64,000 nt of DNA from PNON01 sp964387025 (GTDB lineage Bacteria > Chloroflexota > Anaerolineae > Anaerolineales > Anaerolineaceae). Below the pieces are notes generated by a model. The model saw only the letters and a program-made list of their open reading frames with translations, searched no databases and was not told the origin of the DNA. Below, piece by piece: positions 1-8,539 of this stretch. The stretch's first letter is position 1. Each line of letters begins with the position of its first letter. The position numbers and the translations under genes are program-made. The stretch spans positions 186,001-250,000 of the forward strand of contig CAYLUZ010000007.1 in assembly GCA_964387025.1 (NCBI GenBank), read 5' to 3'.

Positions 1-2
1 CA

Positions 3-329
3 GCTGACAAATTGCATACCAGAGGAATTTCTTCCGGAGTTTTAGAGATCCATACCCTAAAGCCAATTGATGTCGAGGCTATTTGTAACGCTGCAAGCAC
101 AACTGGAGCCATCGTAACCGCAGAAGAGCATTCGATTATTGGTGGTTTAGGTGGAGCGGTTGCAGAAATTTTGTCAGAGAACTGCCCTGTTCCGATCAAA
201 CGAGTCGGGGTCAAGGATCGATTCGGAGTCACTTCGAAAAGTGCTGATGTCTTGATGGATTATATGGGGTTAAGCGTTGATGATATCGTGGAATCAGCTA
301 TTCAGGTGATCAAGAAAAAGGTGAGCTAG
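3..329 (+). CDS. Transketolase-family C-terminal region (partial, 5' end outside window)
   Basis: The frame is open from the first bases of the window, so this is the 3' end of a longer gene. The visible part matches the C-terminal half of the small (pyrimidine-binding plus C-terminal) transketolase or DXS-like subunit. It has the typical stretch HTLKPID, then TAEEHSIIGGLGGAVAE, then the KRVGVKDRFG region. Such subunits transfer two-carbon units with thiamine diphosphate in pentose phosphate metabolism and pair with a separate N-terminal subunit, which is presumably upstream. It ends 10 bp before the RpiB-like gene, so the two are probably co-transcribed. The family is clear. Whether it is true transketolase or a relative acting on another sugar cannot be told from this fragment. 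Confidence 0.85.
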   Translation, partial: ADKLHTRGISSGVLEIHTLKPIDVEAICNAASTTGAIVTAEEHSIIGGLGGAVAEILSENCPVPIKRVGVKDRFGVTSKSADVLMDYMGLSVDDIVESAIQVIKKKVS

Positions 330-339
330 GAGATTCAAT

Positions 340-966
340 ATGAGAATTGCAATCGTAAATGAAACCAGTGCAGCCGATAAAAACCCGGATATTGTTGCCG
401 CCCTGGAAGGTCGCGGGCATGAATTGATCAATATTGGCATGAAAAAGAGCGGTGAAAAACCGGAACTACAATACATTCATACCGGATTGATTTCCGCTCT
501 ATTGTTAAATACACACAAGGTCGATCTTGTGGTGGGAGGATGTGGTACGGGGATCGGTTTTATGAATGCTGTCATGCAATACCCCGGAGTATTTTGCGGA
601 CTGCTCCACTCACCTTTGGATGCCTGGTTATTCGCCCAAATTAATGCTGGAAACTGTATTTCGTTAGCCTTAAATCAAGGGTATGGATGGGCAAGCAATG
701 TCAATTTACGATTCATATTCGATCAATTTTTTGGTGTCGAATTTGGAAAGGGATATCCTGATCATCGGCGTGAACCTCAAGCGGTGTCGCGTGAAGTATT
801 AAAGACAATTTCCAATGTTAGCCATCGGTCGATGGCAGAAATAATCGCCGAGCTGCCCGAATCAGTCGCAAAACCAGCAATACAGTATCCCGGGTTGATG
901 GAAGTGCTTTTAAAAGATGGATTAGAGGATCAGAAATTACTCATAAACCTGAGAAACTGGATATAG
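340..966 (+). CDS. RpiB/LacA/LacB-family sugar-phosphate isomerase
   Basis: This is a 208-residue protein with the RpiB fold. The N-terminus MRIAIVNETSA is the family start, and GGCGTGIG at residues 66-73 carries the Cys used as catalytic base in many RpiB enzymes (C68 here). Family members interconvert aldose and ketose phosphates, such as ribose 5-phosphate and ribulose 5-phosphate. The protein is longer than ordinary RpiB (about 150 residues), having an extra C-terminal extension. That length is typical of the subgroup tied to unusual sugar or tetrose-phosphate catabolism. The neighbouring transketolase fragment fits a pentose or tetrose phosphate pathway. The substrate is not known. Confidence 0.85.
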   Translation: MRIAIVNETSAADKNPDIVAALEGRGHELINIGMKKSGEKPELQYIHTGLISALLLNTHKVDLVVGGCGTGIGFMNAVMQYPGVFCGLLHSPLDAWLFAQINAGNCISLALNQGYGWASNVNLRFIFDQFFGVEFGKGYPDHRREPQAVSREVLKTISNVSHRSMAEIIAELPESVAKPAIQYPGLMEVLLKDGLEDQKLLINLRNWI

Positions 967-990
967 CTTCGTCAATTGCATTTTGATAAA

Positions 991-1029
991 AGTCCAGTGG
1001 ATTTGAATTTTTCCACTGAACTTTTTGTT
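991..1029 (+). terminator. Rho-independent terminator after the RpiB-like gene
   Basis: AGTCCAGTGG pairs with CCACTGAACT (9 of 10 positions) around a 12-nt loop and is followed by a T-rich tract. It lies 25 bp after the isomerase stop. The rest of the 967-1283 gap shows no convincing gene. Confidence 0.75.
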
Positions 1030-1283
1030 ATTAATTGGGAAAAACGTTTATTGAAAGTCTGGTCACTCTACAAGGAGAGCCGTAAGACTTCATTCTAATA
1101 TCTCAACAAATATCAATCGTCTTTTATTACGACCAGATGCATCTCTATATGCCAATTGTTCCACTACTTGAACGCTCACCAGGTTTATATCCCCAGGAAT
1201 TGGATGTTTCAAGCAGGAAGCTGCCACCATAAAATTCAAAGCTTTTTAGGGACCCTGCTTGTCTTTTGTTATTAATATTCCAT

Positions 1284-2279
1284 CTAATTTTTCAATTGAG
1301 AATCCATATCACTTTTCGAAATTCTACCGTCAATAATAGCCTGTTCAAAAATACTGATAGTCTCCCGGATTCCTACAGACAACGGAGTATCCGGGTAAGT
1401 GCCTAATAACTTCTCTAATTCAATATTATCCACTTCTGGAGGGAAAGGCAGTGGAATATCAGAAAAAGTGATTTTTCCCTGGATAGTTGGAAGCTCATTC
1501 TCGATCGCTGAAATGACTTGCTCTGTGGACACAGATTTTCCACCGATATTATATACTTCCGCACCGGTTTTCACTTTACGTGCTGCCTGTATGAATACTT
1601 TGGCAACATCATCCGCATACTGGAAACAATATCGCCCCCCATAGGATATGTGATACGTTCTGCCTGCGATTGCTGCCAATATTGCTTTTGTTGGTGTGGA
1701 GGTCATCCCCTGGTCCCGCCCGGCACCATACACAACATAAGGACGCAATCCTATACTGGGCAGGTTGTCATCCATCCAGTAAACCCTTGCATTTCCTTCA
1801 TTTGCCTGTTTATAAAAACCATAATGCGATCTTGGCATTAATTTCGCGGCATGCTCAAGCTTGCCATCAGGGTAATCCTCACTGATTCCATAAACAGCTG
1901 TACTGCTTGCATAAGATAGATTTCTAATTCCCATTCGTTTGCAGGCTTCAAAAATATTGACAGTCCCAACCACATTCACCTGAGCTCCAGCGACCGGATC
2001 TGCCTTACAAAATGGCAGCTGCAAAGCTGCCAGGTGGATAATATGTGTAATTTGGTTCTCTCCAACAGCTTTTTCAACATCATCAAAATGCGATATATCC
2101 CCCTGGTAAACCTTAATGCGGGTCAACTCTTCAGGAGATAAAATCATTTCCAATCGTTTCATATGCAGGCTTTTGTCAAACAGGAGGGTTGGAACACCTG
2201 CCTTAATCAAGTTTCTGACAACCCAGGCGCCGATGCATCCAGCACCACCGGTAACCATAAATCTTTCTGTATCGGTCAT
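1284..2279 (-). CDS. NAD-dependent epimerase/dehydratase (extended SDR)
   Basis: This is a 331-residue extended SDR. The Rossmann motif is TGGAGCIG near the start. The catalytic pair sits in HYGFYKQ (Tyr-x3-Lys), preceded by a YASSTAVYG strand as in UDP-sugar epimerases. The longer reading frame begins 37 codons earlier. The start at 2279 is chosen because AGAGGAAAA lies just upstream and the N-terminus then begins directly before the nucleotide-binding motif. A FadR-type operator and promoter lie upstream, so it likely belongs to the regulon of the GntR protein at 3706-4425. It probably acts on a sugar or sugar acid (uronate dehydrogenase or epimerase-like). The substrate is unknown. Confidence 0.85.
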   Translation of the reverse strand: MTDTERFMVTGGAGCIGAWVVRNLIKAGVPTLLFDKSLHMKRLEMILSPEELTRIKVYQGDISHFDDVEKAVGENQITHIIHLAALQLPFCKADPVAGAQVNVVGTVNIFEACKRMGIRNLSYASSTAVYGISEDYPDGKLEHAAKLMPRSHYGFYKQANEGNARVYWMDDNLPSIGLRPYVVYGAGRDQGMTSTPTKAILAAIAGRTYHISYGGRYCFQYADDVAKVFIQAARKVKTGAEVYNIGGKSVSTEQVISAIENELPTIQGKITFSDIPLPFPPEVDNIELEKLLGTYPDTPLSVGIRETISIFEQAIIDGRISKSDMDSQLKN

Positions 2280-2375
2280 TTTTTCCTCTTTGTTGTAGAT
2301 TTGAAACAATACCTCTGATCCATTCTTTATGATAATAATTAATCGTTCATTGCATATTTTGAGGTTGCCATCTAT

Positions 2376-2426
2376 AATTGGTCTTACCAATTATTAAACT
2401 TTATCATATCGGGTTTTATTTGTCAA
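2376..2426 (-). promoter_or_regulatory. Promoter with FadR/LldR-type operator for the epimerase gene
   Basis: On the minus strand, TTGACA (2426-2421) is followed after 17 bp by TAAAGT (2403-2398). Just downstream is the perfect inverted repeat AATTGGTCTTACCAATT (2376-2392, arms of 7 around 3). This is the TGGTnnnACCA form used by FadR-subfamily GntR repressors. It sits across the expected transcription start. Confidence 0.75.
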
Positions 2427-2655
2427 TTTCCGAGTTATTTCGAATGATTTTATTTGAGATAGATAATAAGATAACACAGATCACGATTGACATCAGTGAT
2501 GCAATAAATTGGCAGGCAGTAGAATAATGTTATTGGTTATTTAAATTCTCCTTGGAATGAGTCTGTTGTAGATGAATCAATAACAAAGATGAAAGATTCA
2601 TGATAGTTATGGCTTCACTTGCATAATTGAGATAAGACTAATATATGGTGATGAT

Positions 2656-3624
2656 ATGTATTTTGATCTGCCTCTTGAACAATTAAAGAAATATAAACCT
2701 GAGCGTTCGGAACCCGGAAATTTTACGGCCTTTTGGGAACAAACACTGAAAGAATCGCGCAGTTTCCCCTTGCAGGCACAATTTGAGTATGTCGAAACTG
2801 GAATTAATAGACTGGATGTCTATGACGTCACCTATAACGGCTATGCTGGTCAGCCAATCAAAGGTTGGTTGATACTTCCACAGCATAGAAATGAAAAAAT
2901 ACCCTGTGTGGTTGAATACTGCGGCTATGGAGGCGGGCGCGGCTTCCCCTGTAACTGGTTATTGTGGGCATCGGTTGGTTACGCCCATTTTGTAATGGAT
3001 ACACGCGGACAGGGCAGTGAGTATATGAATGGTGATACACCGGATATTGAATTAGAAGGCGGGAATCCCCAGGTTCCCGGTTTCATGACCCGAGGTATCT
3101 TAAAACCGGAGACGTATTATTATCGTCGAGTGTTTACTGATGCTGCAAGGGCGGTTGAAGCTGCTCGTGCTCATCCTGCAGTTGATAGTGATCGTATTGC
3201 AGTGGCAGGAATCAGCCAGGGTGGCGGTATTTCGCTTGCAGTTTCTGGTCTGGTCCCGGACCTGTCAGCTGCATTAATCGACGTGCCTTTCTTATGTTCA
3301 TACCGTCGGGCCACTGAGATTGTCGATAGCAATCCATATAATGAAATTAGCCGCTACTTGCTTCGACAACGCGATAAAGTGGAGATCGCGTTTCAAACAC
3401 TTGATTATTTTGACGGGGTAAACTTTGCCGCCCACGCCAGTATCCCGGCTCTATTCTCAGTCGGATTGATGGATGAGATCTGCCCTCCTTCAACTGTTTT
3501 TGCTGCTTTTAACCACTATAGTGGTGAGAAAGTAATTCGGATCTGGCCTTATAACCATCACGAAGGTGGGGAGAATTTTCAAACTATGGAGAAAATAAAA
3601 TTCCTTACAAATATATGGAATTAA
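2656..3624 (+). CDS. Acetylxylan esterase / cephalosporin-C deacetylase family hydrolase
   Basis: This 322-residue alpha/beta hydrolase is of the AXE1 family. It has the family N-terminus (DLPLEQLKKYKP), an RGQG oxyanion-side motif, and a catalytic triad readable as Ser187 in GISQGGG, Asp273 in GLMDE and His302 in the HHEGG stretch. Such enzymes remove acetyl groups from xylan oligosaccharides or small acetylated sugars. There is no signal peptide, so it probably works in the cytoplasm on imported substrate. The start ATG has only a weak GGTGAT ribosome site. It lies between the epimerase and the GntR regulator, supporting a role in plant-polymer sugar use. Confidence 0.85.
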   Translation: MYFDLPLEQLKKYKPERSEPGNFTAFWEQTLKESRSFPLQAQFEYVETGINRLDVYDVTYNGYAGQPIKGWLILPQHRNEKIPCVVEYCGYGGGRGFPCNWLLWASVGYAHFVMDTRGQGSEYMNGDTPDIELEGGNPQVPGFMTRGILKPETYYYRRVFTDAARAVEAARAHPAVDSDRIAVAGISQGGGISLAVSGLVPDLSAALIDVPFLCSYRRATEIVDSNPYNEISRYLLRQRDKVEIAFQTLDYFDGVNFAAHASIPALFSVGLMDEICPPSTVFAAFNHYSGEKVIRIWPYNHHEGGENFQTMEKIKFLTNIWN

Positions 3625-3631
3625 CGGAAGT

Positions 3632-3683
3632 TTGACAAACGGAAATTCATATGATATATAAAGGTTAATTGGTCTTACCGCAT
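3632..3683 (+). promoter_or_regulatory. Promoter with FadR-type operator for the GntR regulator (autoregulation)
   Basis: TTGACA (3632-3637), a 17-bp spacer and TATATA (3655-3660) are followed six bases later by AATTGGTCTTACCGCAT (3667-3683). The left arm and centre are identical to the operator at 2376-2392, and the right arm is degenerate. The position over the transcription start suggests the regulator represses itself, with weaker affinity. Confidence 0.7.
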
Positions 3684-3705
3684 TTATACGCACTGGAGAA
3701 TAGCA

Positions 3706-4425
3706 ATGAAAAGTAAATCCACAGTTGAATTTGGTACTTTTCAAAGAAGCAATCTCTCTGAACAAATAGCAGAGAGGATAATCAGTATGATAAAGGAACA
3801 ACAGCTTAAACCTGGTGATCTGCTTCCACCTGAAAGAGAATTGGCAGAAACAATGGGTGTCAGCCGTCCTTCTTTGCGAGAGGCGCTAAGAGCTCTTTCA
3901 ATAATGAACATCATTGAAAACCGGCAAGGGTCAGGGACATATGTCGCCTCTTTAGAGCCAGAACGGCTGATCGAACACTTGGATGTTGTTTTTTCCCTGG
4001 ATGATTCTACCTTTCAGGAATTGTTTGAAGCCCGCAGGATAATTGAAGTTGGTATTGCCGGGTTGTCCGCTGATATGTGCAAACCGGAAGACGAAACAGA
4101 GTTAAATTCGATCCATTTAAAATCCGTTGAGTCGGTTAATGATTCAAAAACATTTATGGATTGCGACCTTGAACTTCATCATAAAATATTGCAGATTACC
4201 CGCAATCCAATTCTGAGCTTATTCATGCGCTCGGTTACAAAACTCAGCATTATGAGCCGCAAACGTACGAATGAGTATCCCGACGTACGCCAGCAGACTG
4301 TTCTGGATCATTCCAAGATCATCCAGGCAATAATCAGCCATAATTCAGAAGAAGCAAAAAATGCCATGAAAGAACATTTGGATCACGTAGAAAAAAAGCT
4401 GGATGAGCTGAATAAAGCAAAGTAA
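3706..4425 (+). CDS. FadR-subfamily GntR transcriptional regulator
   Basis: This 239-residue regulator has an N-terminal winged helix (about residues 10-80) with LPPERELAETMGVSRPSLRE followed by the wing RQGSGTYV. The C-terminal all-helical FCD domain (about 95-230) contains the D-x3-H and later His residues used for metal and effector binding (for example DLELHHKI). FCD regulators sense small organic or sugar acids. The GGAGAA ribosome site supports the ATG at 3706. Matching operators lie before this gene, before the epimerase and before the M24 peptidase operon. It therefore most likely represses both flanking catabolic units and itself. Confidence 0.92.
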   Translation: MKSKSTVEFGTFQRSNLSEQIAERIISMIKEQQLKPGDLLPPERELAETMGVSRPSLREALRALSIMNIIENRQGSGTYVASLEPERLIEHLDVVFSLDDSTFQELFEARRIIEVGIAGLSADMCKPEDETELNSIHLKSVESVNDSKTFMDCDLELHHKILQITRNPILSLFMRSVTKLSIMSRKRTNEYPDVRQQTVLDHSKIIQAIISHNSEEAKNAMKEHLDHVEKKLDELNKAK

Positions 4426-4493
4426 AATGAAACTATTAGGATTATCTGACAATCATCCTGGTGATTAATAATCCTTTTGGAAGACGGTAAAAT

Positions 4494-4529
4494 AAACGAT
4501 TGTTGTAGTACCACAACAATCGTTTTTTT
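4494..4529 (+). terminator. Rho-independent terminator after the GntR gene
   Basis: A perfect 13-bp stem (AAACGATTGTTGT with its complement) around the loop AGTACC is followed by a T run. It lies between convergent genes and would also act on the minus strand because of the A run on the other side. Confidence 0.9.
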
Positions 4530-4573
4530 AATTCCGTTATGAGATAGATAAATCAATAATCAAACTTCAATTA

Positions 4574-5347
4574 CTATTTTGCCACCCATCCGCAATCTAC
4601 TAATAGATCTGTTCCAGTAATAAATGAGGCAGCATCACTAGCAAGGAAAAACACAGCTTCAGCAATTTCCATTGGATCAGCCCAACGGTTGAATGCCTGC
4701 TCAGCCTCCCTGACTTTCTTTACCTCTTCGAATGACCTCTTTGTGCGGGTAGCTTCCAGGGAAATATCACTGCGCAACATAGGTGTATCCACTGAACCAG
4801 GACTGATCGAATTCACCCTGATATTCCATTTAGCCACTTCCCAGGCTAATGCCCGGGTAAGGGAAAGGATTGCTCCTTTTGTTGCTCCATATACAACGTG
4901 TTCAGTCTGACCAACATGCCCGGATACCGATGCCATGTTAACGATGGAACCTGATTTTTTAGCTTTCATTATCGGCAAGACATATTTGCACAATAAAAAT
5001 GTGCCGCCCAAATTAACGTTCACTACACGCATAAAATCAGTCCATTCGATCTCATCAAATGGCCGAACCAATACTATACCGGCATTGTTGATAAGGACGT
5101 CCACTCCCCCATATTTCCTGGCGATCTGGTCAACTGATTTTTTGACTAACACTTCATCAGCCACATCACAGAGAATGAATAATGCTTCACCACCCGCATC
5201 GAGGATCTCTTTTTCGGTTTTTCGCCCTTCAAGTTCATTATTATCAAGCATTCCGACGCAGTAACCTTTGTCCGCAAAGATCCTGGCACAAGCTTTGCCA
5301 ATACCTGTCGCAGTTCCAGTTACTATGGCAACCTTTTTCGTGTTCAT
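4574..5347 (-). CDS. Short-chain dehydrogenase/reductase
   Basis: This is a 257-residue classical SDR. The cofactor motif TGTATGIG is at residues 10-17, Asp35 at the end of strand beta-2 favours NAD(H), NNAG is at 87-90, and the catalytic Ser140/Tyr153/Lys157 lie in MAS and YGATK. It likely oxidises a sugar, polyol or hydroxy acid in the cytoplasm. Its start overlaps the end of the BKACE gene by 4 bp (ATGA), so translation is coupled. It is the last gene of the four-gene operon read from 8337 down. Oxidation of a hydroxyl to a beta-keto group just before BKACE cleavage would fit, but that order is inference. Confidence 0.9.
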   Translation of the reverse strand: MNTKKVAIVTGTATGIGKACARIFADKGYCVGMLDNNELEGRKTEKEILDAGGEALFILCDVADEVLVKKSVDQIARKYGGVDVLINNAGIVLVRPFDEIEWTDFMRVVNVNLGGTFLLCKYVLPIMKAKKSGSIVNMASVSGHVGQTEHVVYGATKGAILSLTRALAWEVAKWNIRVNSISPGSVDTPMLRSDISLEATRTKRSFEEVKKVREAEQAFNRWADPMEIAEAVFFLASDAASFITGTDLLVDCGWVAK

Positions 5348-6141
5348 TTTCTCCCTCGCGGGATATCAAGTAACTTTCTGGCTTGGTCCGGTGTCGCGAT
5401 AGGTCTATCCAATGCACGAGATATATCAGCCAGCTCCGCCACCAATTCATGACAGGTAGCAATTTCGCCATTATGGTTATAGGGATAATCTTCTGTCCCG
5501 ACACGAACGTTATCACCCATTAATATGGCTGCTGTTGCGATATCCAGTTGTTCTTTTCCCATAATACTGACATTTATTGCGCAACCTTCGGGCAAATATT
5601 TACGGCGGTACTGGTATTCTTCGATGGTTGGTGGAGACCAAGTTCCACCTGGCCAGCCAAAGAACAAGGTGGTGATGTATGGCTTGTCCAGCAATCCTTT
5701 ATTGATTAAGTAATTCAGATTCCATATTGATCCCGTGTGCCATACCTCAAATTCCGGGGCAACTCCATACTTGCGGCAGAGGTGTGCATACTCTTCATAC
5801 TCCTGTTTGGTATGTAATACATTGCAGTCGGTTTCTGCAAAAGCCTCATCATGATGGTTCAGGATGATCGAGATCATTTCACCATGGTACTGGAATACCT
5901 CATCTCTATCCGGAATTGGAAGGCTGGACATGCCAAGTTGAATGACGATATCAGTCTTCGCTTGCACTGCGGAAATGGTTTCCTTCCAGAGAGATTCTGC
6001 ATGGGTATGCAGTACTGAGGCTCCAGCCTGGCGGCACAGCTTTGCTTCGTCAGCGATCGCCTCTGGAGTTTTTGGGTAGTCTACATTATGGGGATTTAGC
6101 CAACATATATTTGGTGTTGCGATAATTATGAGGGGATCCAT
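5344..6141 (-). CDS. BKACE-family protein (3-keto-5-aminohexanoate cleavage enzyme-like)
   Basis: This 265-residue TIM-barrel protein is of the beta-keto acid cleavage family. Known members condense a beta-keto acid with acetyl-CoA to give acetoacetate and a new CoA ester. The zinc-site signature HTHAE is present, and the C-terminal RVGTEDYPY supplies the Arg, Glu and Asp found in the family. The N-terminal strand reads IIIATPNICW, where characterised enzymes have an acidic residue after AAITGAE. The substrate or mechanism may therefore differ. It sits between an SDR and a Gfo/Idh/MocA oxidoreductase, so a sugar-derived keto acid is a plausible substrate. Confidence 0.85.
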   Translation of the reverse strand: MDPLIIIATPNICWLNPHNVDYPKTPEAIADEAKLCRQAGASVLHTHAESLWKETISAVQAKTDIVIQLGMSSLPIPDRDEVFQYHGEMISIILNHHDEAFAETDCNVLHTKQEYEEYAHLCRKYGVAPEFEVWHTGSIWNLNYLINKGLLDKPYITTLFFGWPGGTWSPPTIEEYQYRRKYLPEGCAINVSIMGKEQLDIATAAILMGDNVRVGTEDYPYNHNGEIATCHELVAELADISRALDRPIATPDQARKLLDIPRGRK

Positions 6142-6158
6142 AAAATTCTCCTGGTTGA

Positions 6159-7190
6159 TTATTGGATAATAACTGGTTCCAATTTATTAGATTTTATTGA
6201 TTTATAAGCACTTGCGCATGCTTCTATTGCATAATAAGTGTCCATTAATTTTACCGGTGGTTCTGTATTCTCTATTATTGAATTAATAAATTGACTCACT
6301 CCCAAGGCGATAGAATCTGTTTTCCATTGAGTGGGATTGTATAAGACTCCTGGCAATCCCTGCGGATTATAATCATCAGCGTTTTTAAAGTAAACCGAAG
6401 GCGGGTCCAAGATTTGATCTATGATCACCGAACCTTTGCTGCCATACACTTCCAAACGCTCTGTCCAAGGCGCCTGAACAGTAAAGCTGAATTCGAGTGT
6501 AAATTGAGCTCCATTCTTAAGTCTACCAACGATAACAGCATTATCTTCAACTTCGCTTCCAGGGACAATTTGATTTGCATATGCCCGGAGCTCAGCTATA
6601 TCACCGAACAACCACCGAAGAAGATAAAAAGAGTGTGGCGCGGCATCCATGATCACTCCCCCCCCGGAACCTATTTTTCTACCTTTCCAATTATTGGGGT
6701 CAACCATGCGATAAATTTCTGTTCCGGCAATGAAGGTTTTAATCAGGTAAATATCGCCTAGTTTTCCATCATTTAGCATGGATTGAATTTCAAGGTATGC
6801 TCGAACAAAACGGGTGTTTTCTGCAACCATAAACTTGACACCTTTTTGCTGAGCTATTTCTATCAGTTCACGGCTATGATTTGGGTCTATCGTCATGGGT
6901 TTTTCCATGAGGACATGTTTCCCAGCCAACAAAGCTGCTTTGCATACCGGATAATGTAGATCATGCGGGAGAATAATATCCACAACGTCGACATTTTTAT
7001 CTGCCAGGATATCTTCATATCGAGTGTAGACCCTGGCATTATATTTTGCTGCCCGATCAATTGCCCGCTCTTCATTAATATCACAGATCGCTACTATTTC
7101 AGCCTTATCTTTGACGCTTTCCAGTCCTAATTCATGCGCAGCCGAAATAATGCCCAACCCAATAATACCTATGCGCAATTTATTATCCAT
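6159..7190 (-). CDS. Gfo/Idh/MocA-family oxidoreductase
   Basis: This 343-residue NAD(P)-dependent sugar or inositol dehydrogenase has the Rossmann motif GIIGLGIISAAH at the N-terminus and the EKP motif (LMEKPMT) carrying the conserved Lys. A C-terminal beta-sheet dimer domain follows, with DAAPHSFYLLRWLFG containing the catalytic-site Asp and His. Family members oxidise cyclic polyols or sugars or their derivatives. Spacing to the neighbours is 17-19 bp, consistent with one operon. Substrate unknown. Confidence 0.9.
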   Translation of the reverse strand: MDNKLRIGIIGLGIISAAHELGLESVKDKAEIVAICDINEERAIDRAAKYNARVYTRYEDILADKNVDVVDIILPHDLHYPVCKAALLAGKHVLMEKPMTIDPNHSRELIEIAQQKGVKFMVAENTRFVRAYLEIQSMLNDGKLGDIYLIKTFIAGTEIYRMVDPNNWKGRKIGSGGGVIMDAAPHSFYLLRWLFGDIAELRAYANQIVPGSEVEDNAVIVGRLKNGAQFTLEFSFTVQAPWTERLEVYGSKGSVIIDQILDPPSVYFKNADDYNPQGLPGVLYNPTQWKTDSIALGVSQFINSIIENTEPPVKLMDTYYAIEACASAYKSIKSNKLEPVIIQ

Positions 7191-7209
7191 GTAGTCACCT
7201 AATCGATGT

Positions 7210-8337
7210 TCAACTAATTACTTGCTGTATTTCTTTTGGTAATCGGTTCATGCGCTCTGGTTCACCAGCTGTTACGATATAGGTTTCTTCGTCACCAATA
7301 TTTTCGCCGCTCGACATCATCGAGTATAGCTCAACATTAATCACCATTCCTGGTTCCAATTTCATCAAATTCTTTCGATCACACCATACTTCTTCCGTCT
7401 GTAATCCGATGGTATGACCCAGATGAGTGAAATTCGGATCGAGACCATTACGGATATACAGAGTTTCAGCCAGGGTACACAGGTCCTTTACAACAGCACC
7501 CGGTATAAGCGCATTACCAATAGTCGATACTATTTCACACATAATTGAATAGAGTTGCCTCATTTTTTCCGGAACCAAACCCGTGTAAAACATCCTGCGA
7601 ATATCTGATGCATATCCATAATACATGGCACCCAGGTCAATGATCACGAGGCGATCTTTTTCAAGCACTTCATTGATTTCCACTTCAGGATTTGATGCCC
7701 CAAACGAAATTGTGCAGTGCCCTATTCCGCTTGCACCATTGTGGATCATTCCTGCTTTTGCTGCCGTAATTAATTCACTCCGGTGTAAGCCGGGAGCGAT
7801 TAATGGAAAAAGCCCTTCAAGTGTCTTTTCGGCAATCTGGCAGCTTTTCACAAGGTGGGATAATTCTTCAGGTTTCTTGATTAGTCGTAGAGTATCGAAG
7901 ATTTCATCAACGATGGAAAGCTTTCCCGGGGTGACCCAGTTTTGAATATATGTTGATAACTGATAAGGACAAGTTGATTCTATTCCGAGGTTTTTTCCGA
8001 CACCCAGCTGATTTTGTAATAATTTTCTCAAACCATCTATTGCCAGGTCTGTATTGACATGCTTAATGAGGTGATCTACTCCCAACTCTATATCCAATAA
8101 TGAATATTCCCAGGCAACCAGGAATATTTCGCCTCCATTATTTATATAAGCAAAGGAAGGATAGTGATTACGAATGGCAAATAGAATGGGATTTCCGCTG
8201 GATGGTAAACAAGGATAACCTGTAACGTAAGAAATACTCTCAGGTGATGTGAGCAATACACCATCAAGTTCATATAACTTCATTCGGTGGACGAGTTTTT
8301 GCTTATCAAAGCCAATTGGTTTGAATTTAGCTATCAT
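7210..8337 (-). CDS. M24-family peptidase (Xaa-Pro aminopeptidase/creatinase-like)
   Basis: This 375-residue protein has a creatinase N-terminal domain (about 1-150) followed by the pita-bread M24 domain. The metal ligands are visible: Asp in IIDLG, Asp in YASDIRR, His in HLGHTIGL, Glu in NVELY and Glu in GDEETY. The set is complete, so a metallopeptidase or related C-N hydrolase is expected. It is the first gene of the operon running to 4574 and has its own strong promoter and operator. The link of a peptidase-like enzyme to sugar-acid genes is unusual. It may cleave an amide or glycine-conjugate substrate, but this is only a guess. Confidence 0.88.
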   Translation of the reverse strand: MIAKFKPIGFDKQKLVHRMKLYELDGVLLTSPESISYVTGYPCLPSSGNPILFAIRNHYPSFAYINNGGEIFLVAWEYSLLDIELGVDHLIKHVNTDLAIDGLRKLLQNQLGVGKNLGIESTCPYQLSTYIQNWVTPGKLSIVDEIFDTLRLIKKPEELSHLVKSCQIAEKTLEGLFPLIAPGLHRSELITAAKAGMIHNGASGIGHCTISFGASNPEVEINEVLEKDRLVIIDLGAMYYGYASDIRRMFYTGLVPEKMRQLYSIMCEIVSTIGNALIPGAVVKDLCTLAETLYIRNGLDPNFTHLGHTIGLQTEEVWCDRKNLMKLEPGMVINVELYSMMSSGENIGDEETYIVTAGEPERMNRLPKEIQQVIS

Positions 8338-8366
8338 AATCGGTCCTTTATGTAACGGTATTGGAT

Positions 8367-8416
8367 AATTGGTTTGTCCAATTTCTCATTCTACAAGGCT
8401 GGTGCTTTTTTGTCAA
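8367..8416 (-). promoter_or_regulatory. Promoter with FadR-type operator for the M24/Gfo-Idh/BKACE/SDR operon
   Basis: On the minus strand, TTGACA (8416-8411), a 17-bp spacer and TAGAAT (8393-8388) form a near-consensus promoter. Four bases downstream lies AATTGGTTTGTCCAATT (8367-8383), the same 17-bp symmetric design as at 2376-2392. This is the third copy of the site. Confidence 0.78.
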
Positions 8417-8539
8417 GCGAGGTTAATTGTATGACTCAAAAGATCCCTCATGAGTCATTTTTATGGTGAGTTTATTATTATATTTATAATAGGTGAGAAT
8501 TTTAAAAAGCAATAATTTTTCGAATACTAATCATGCTGG

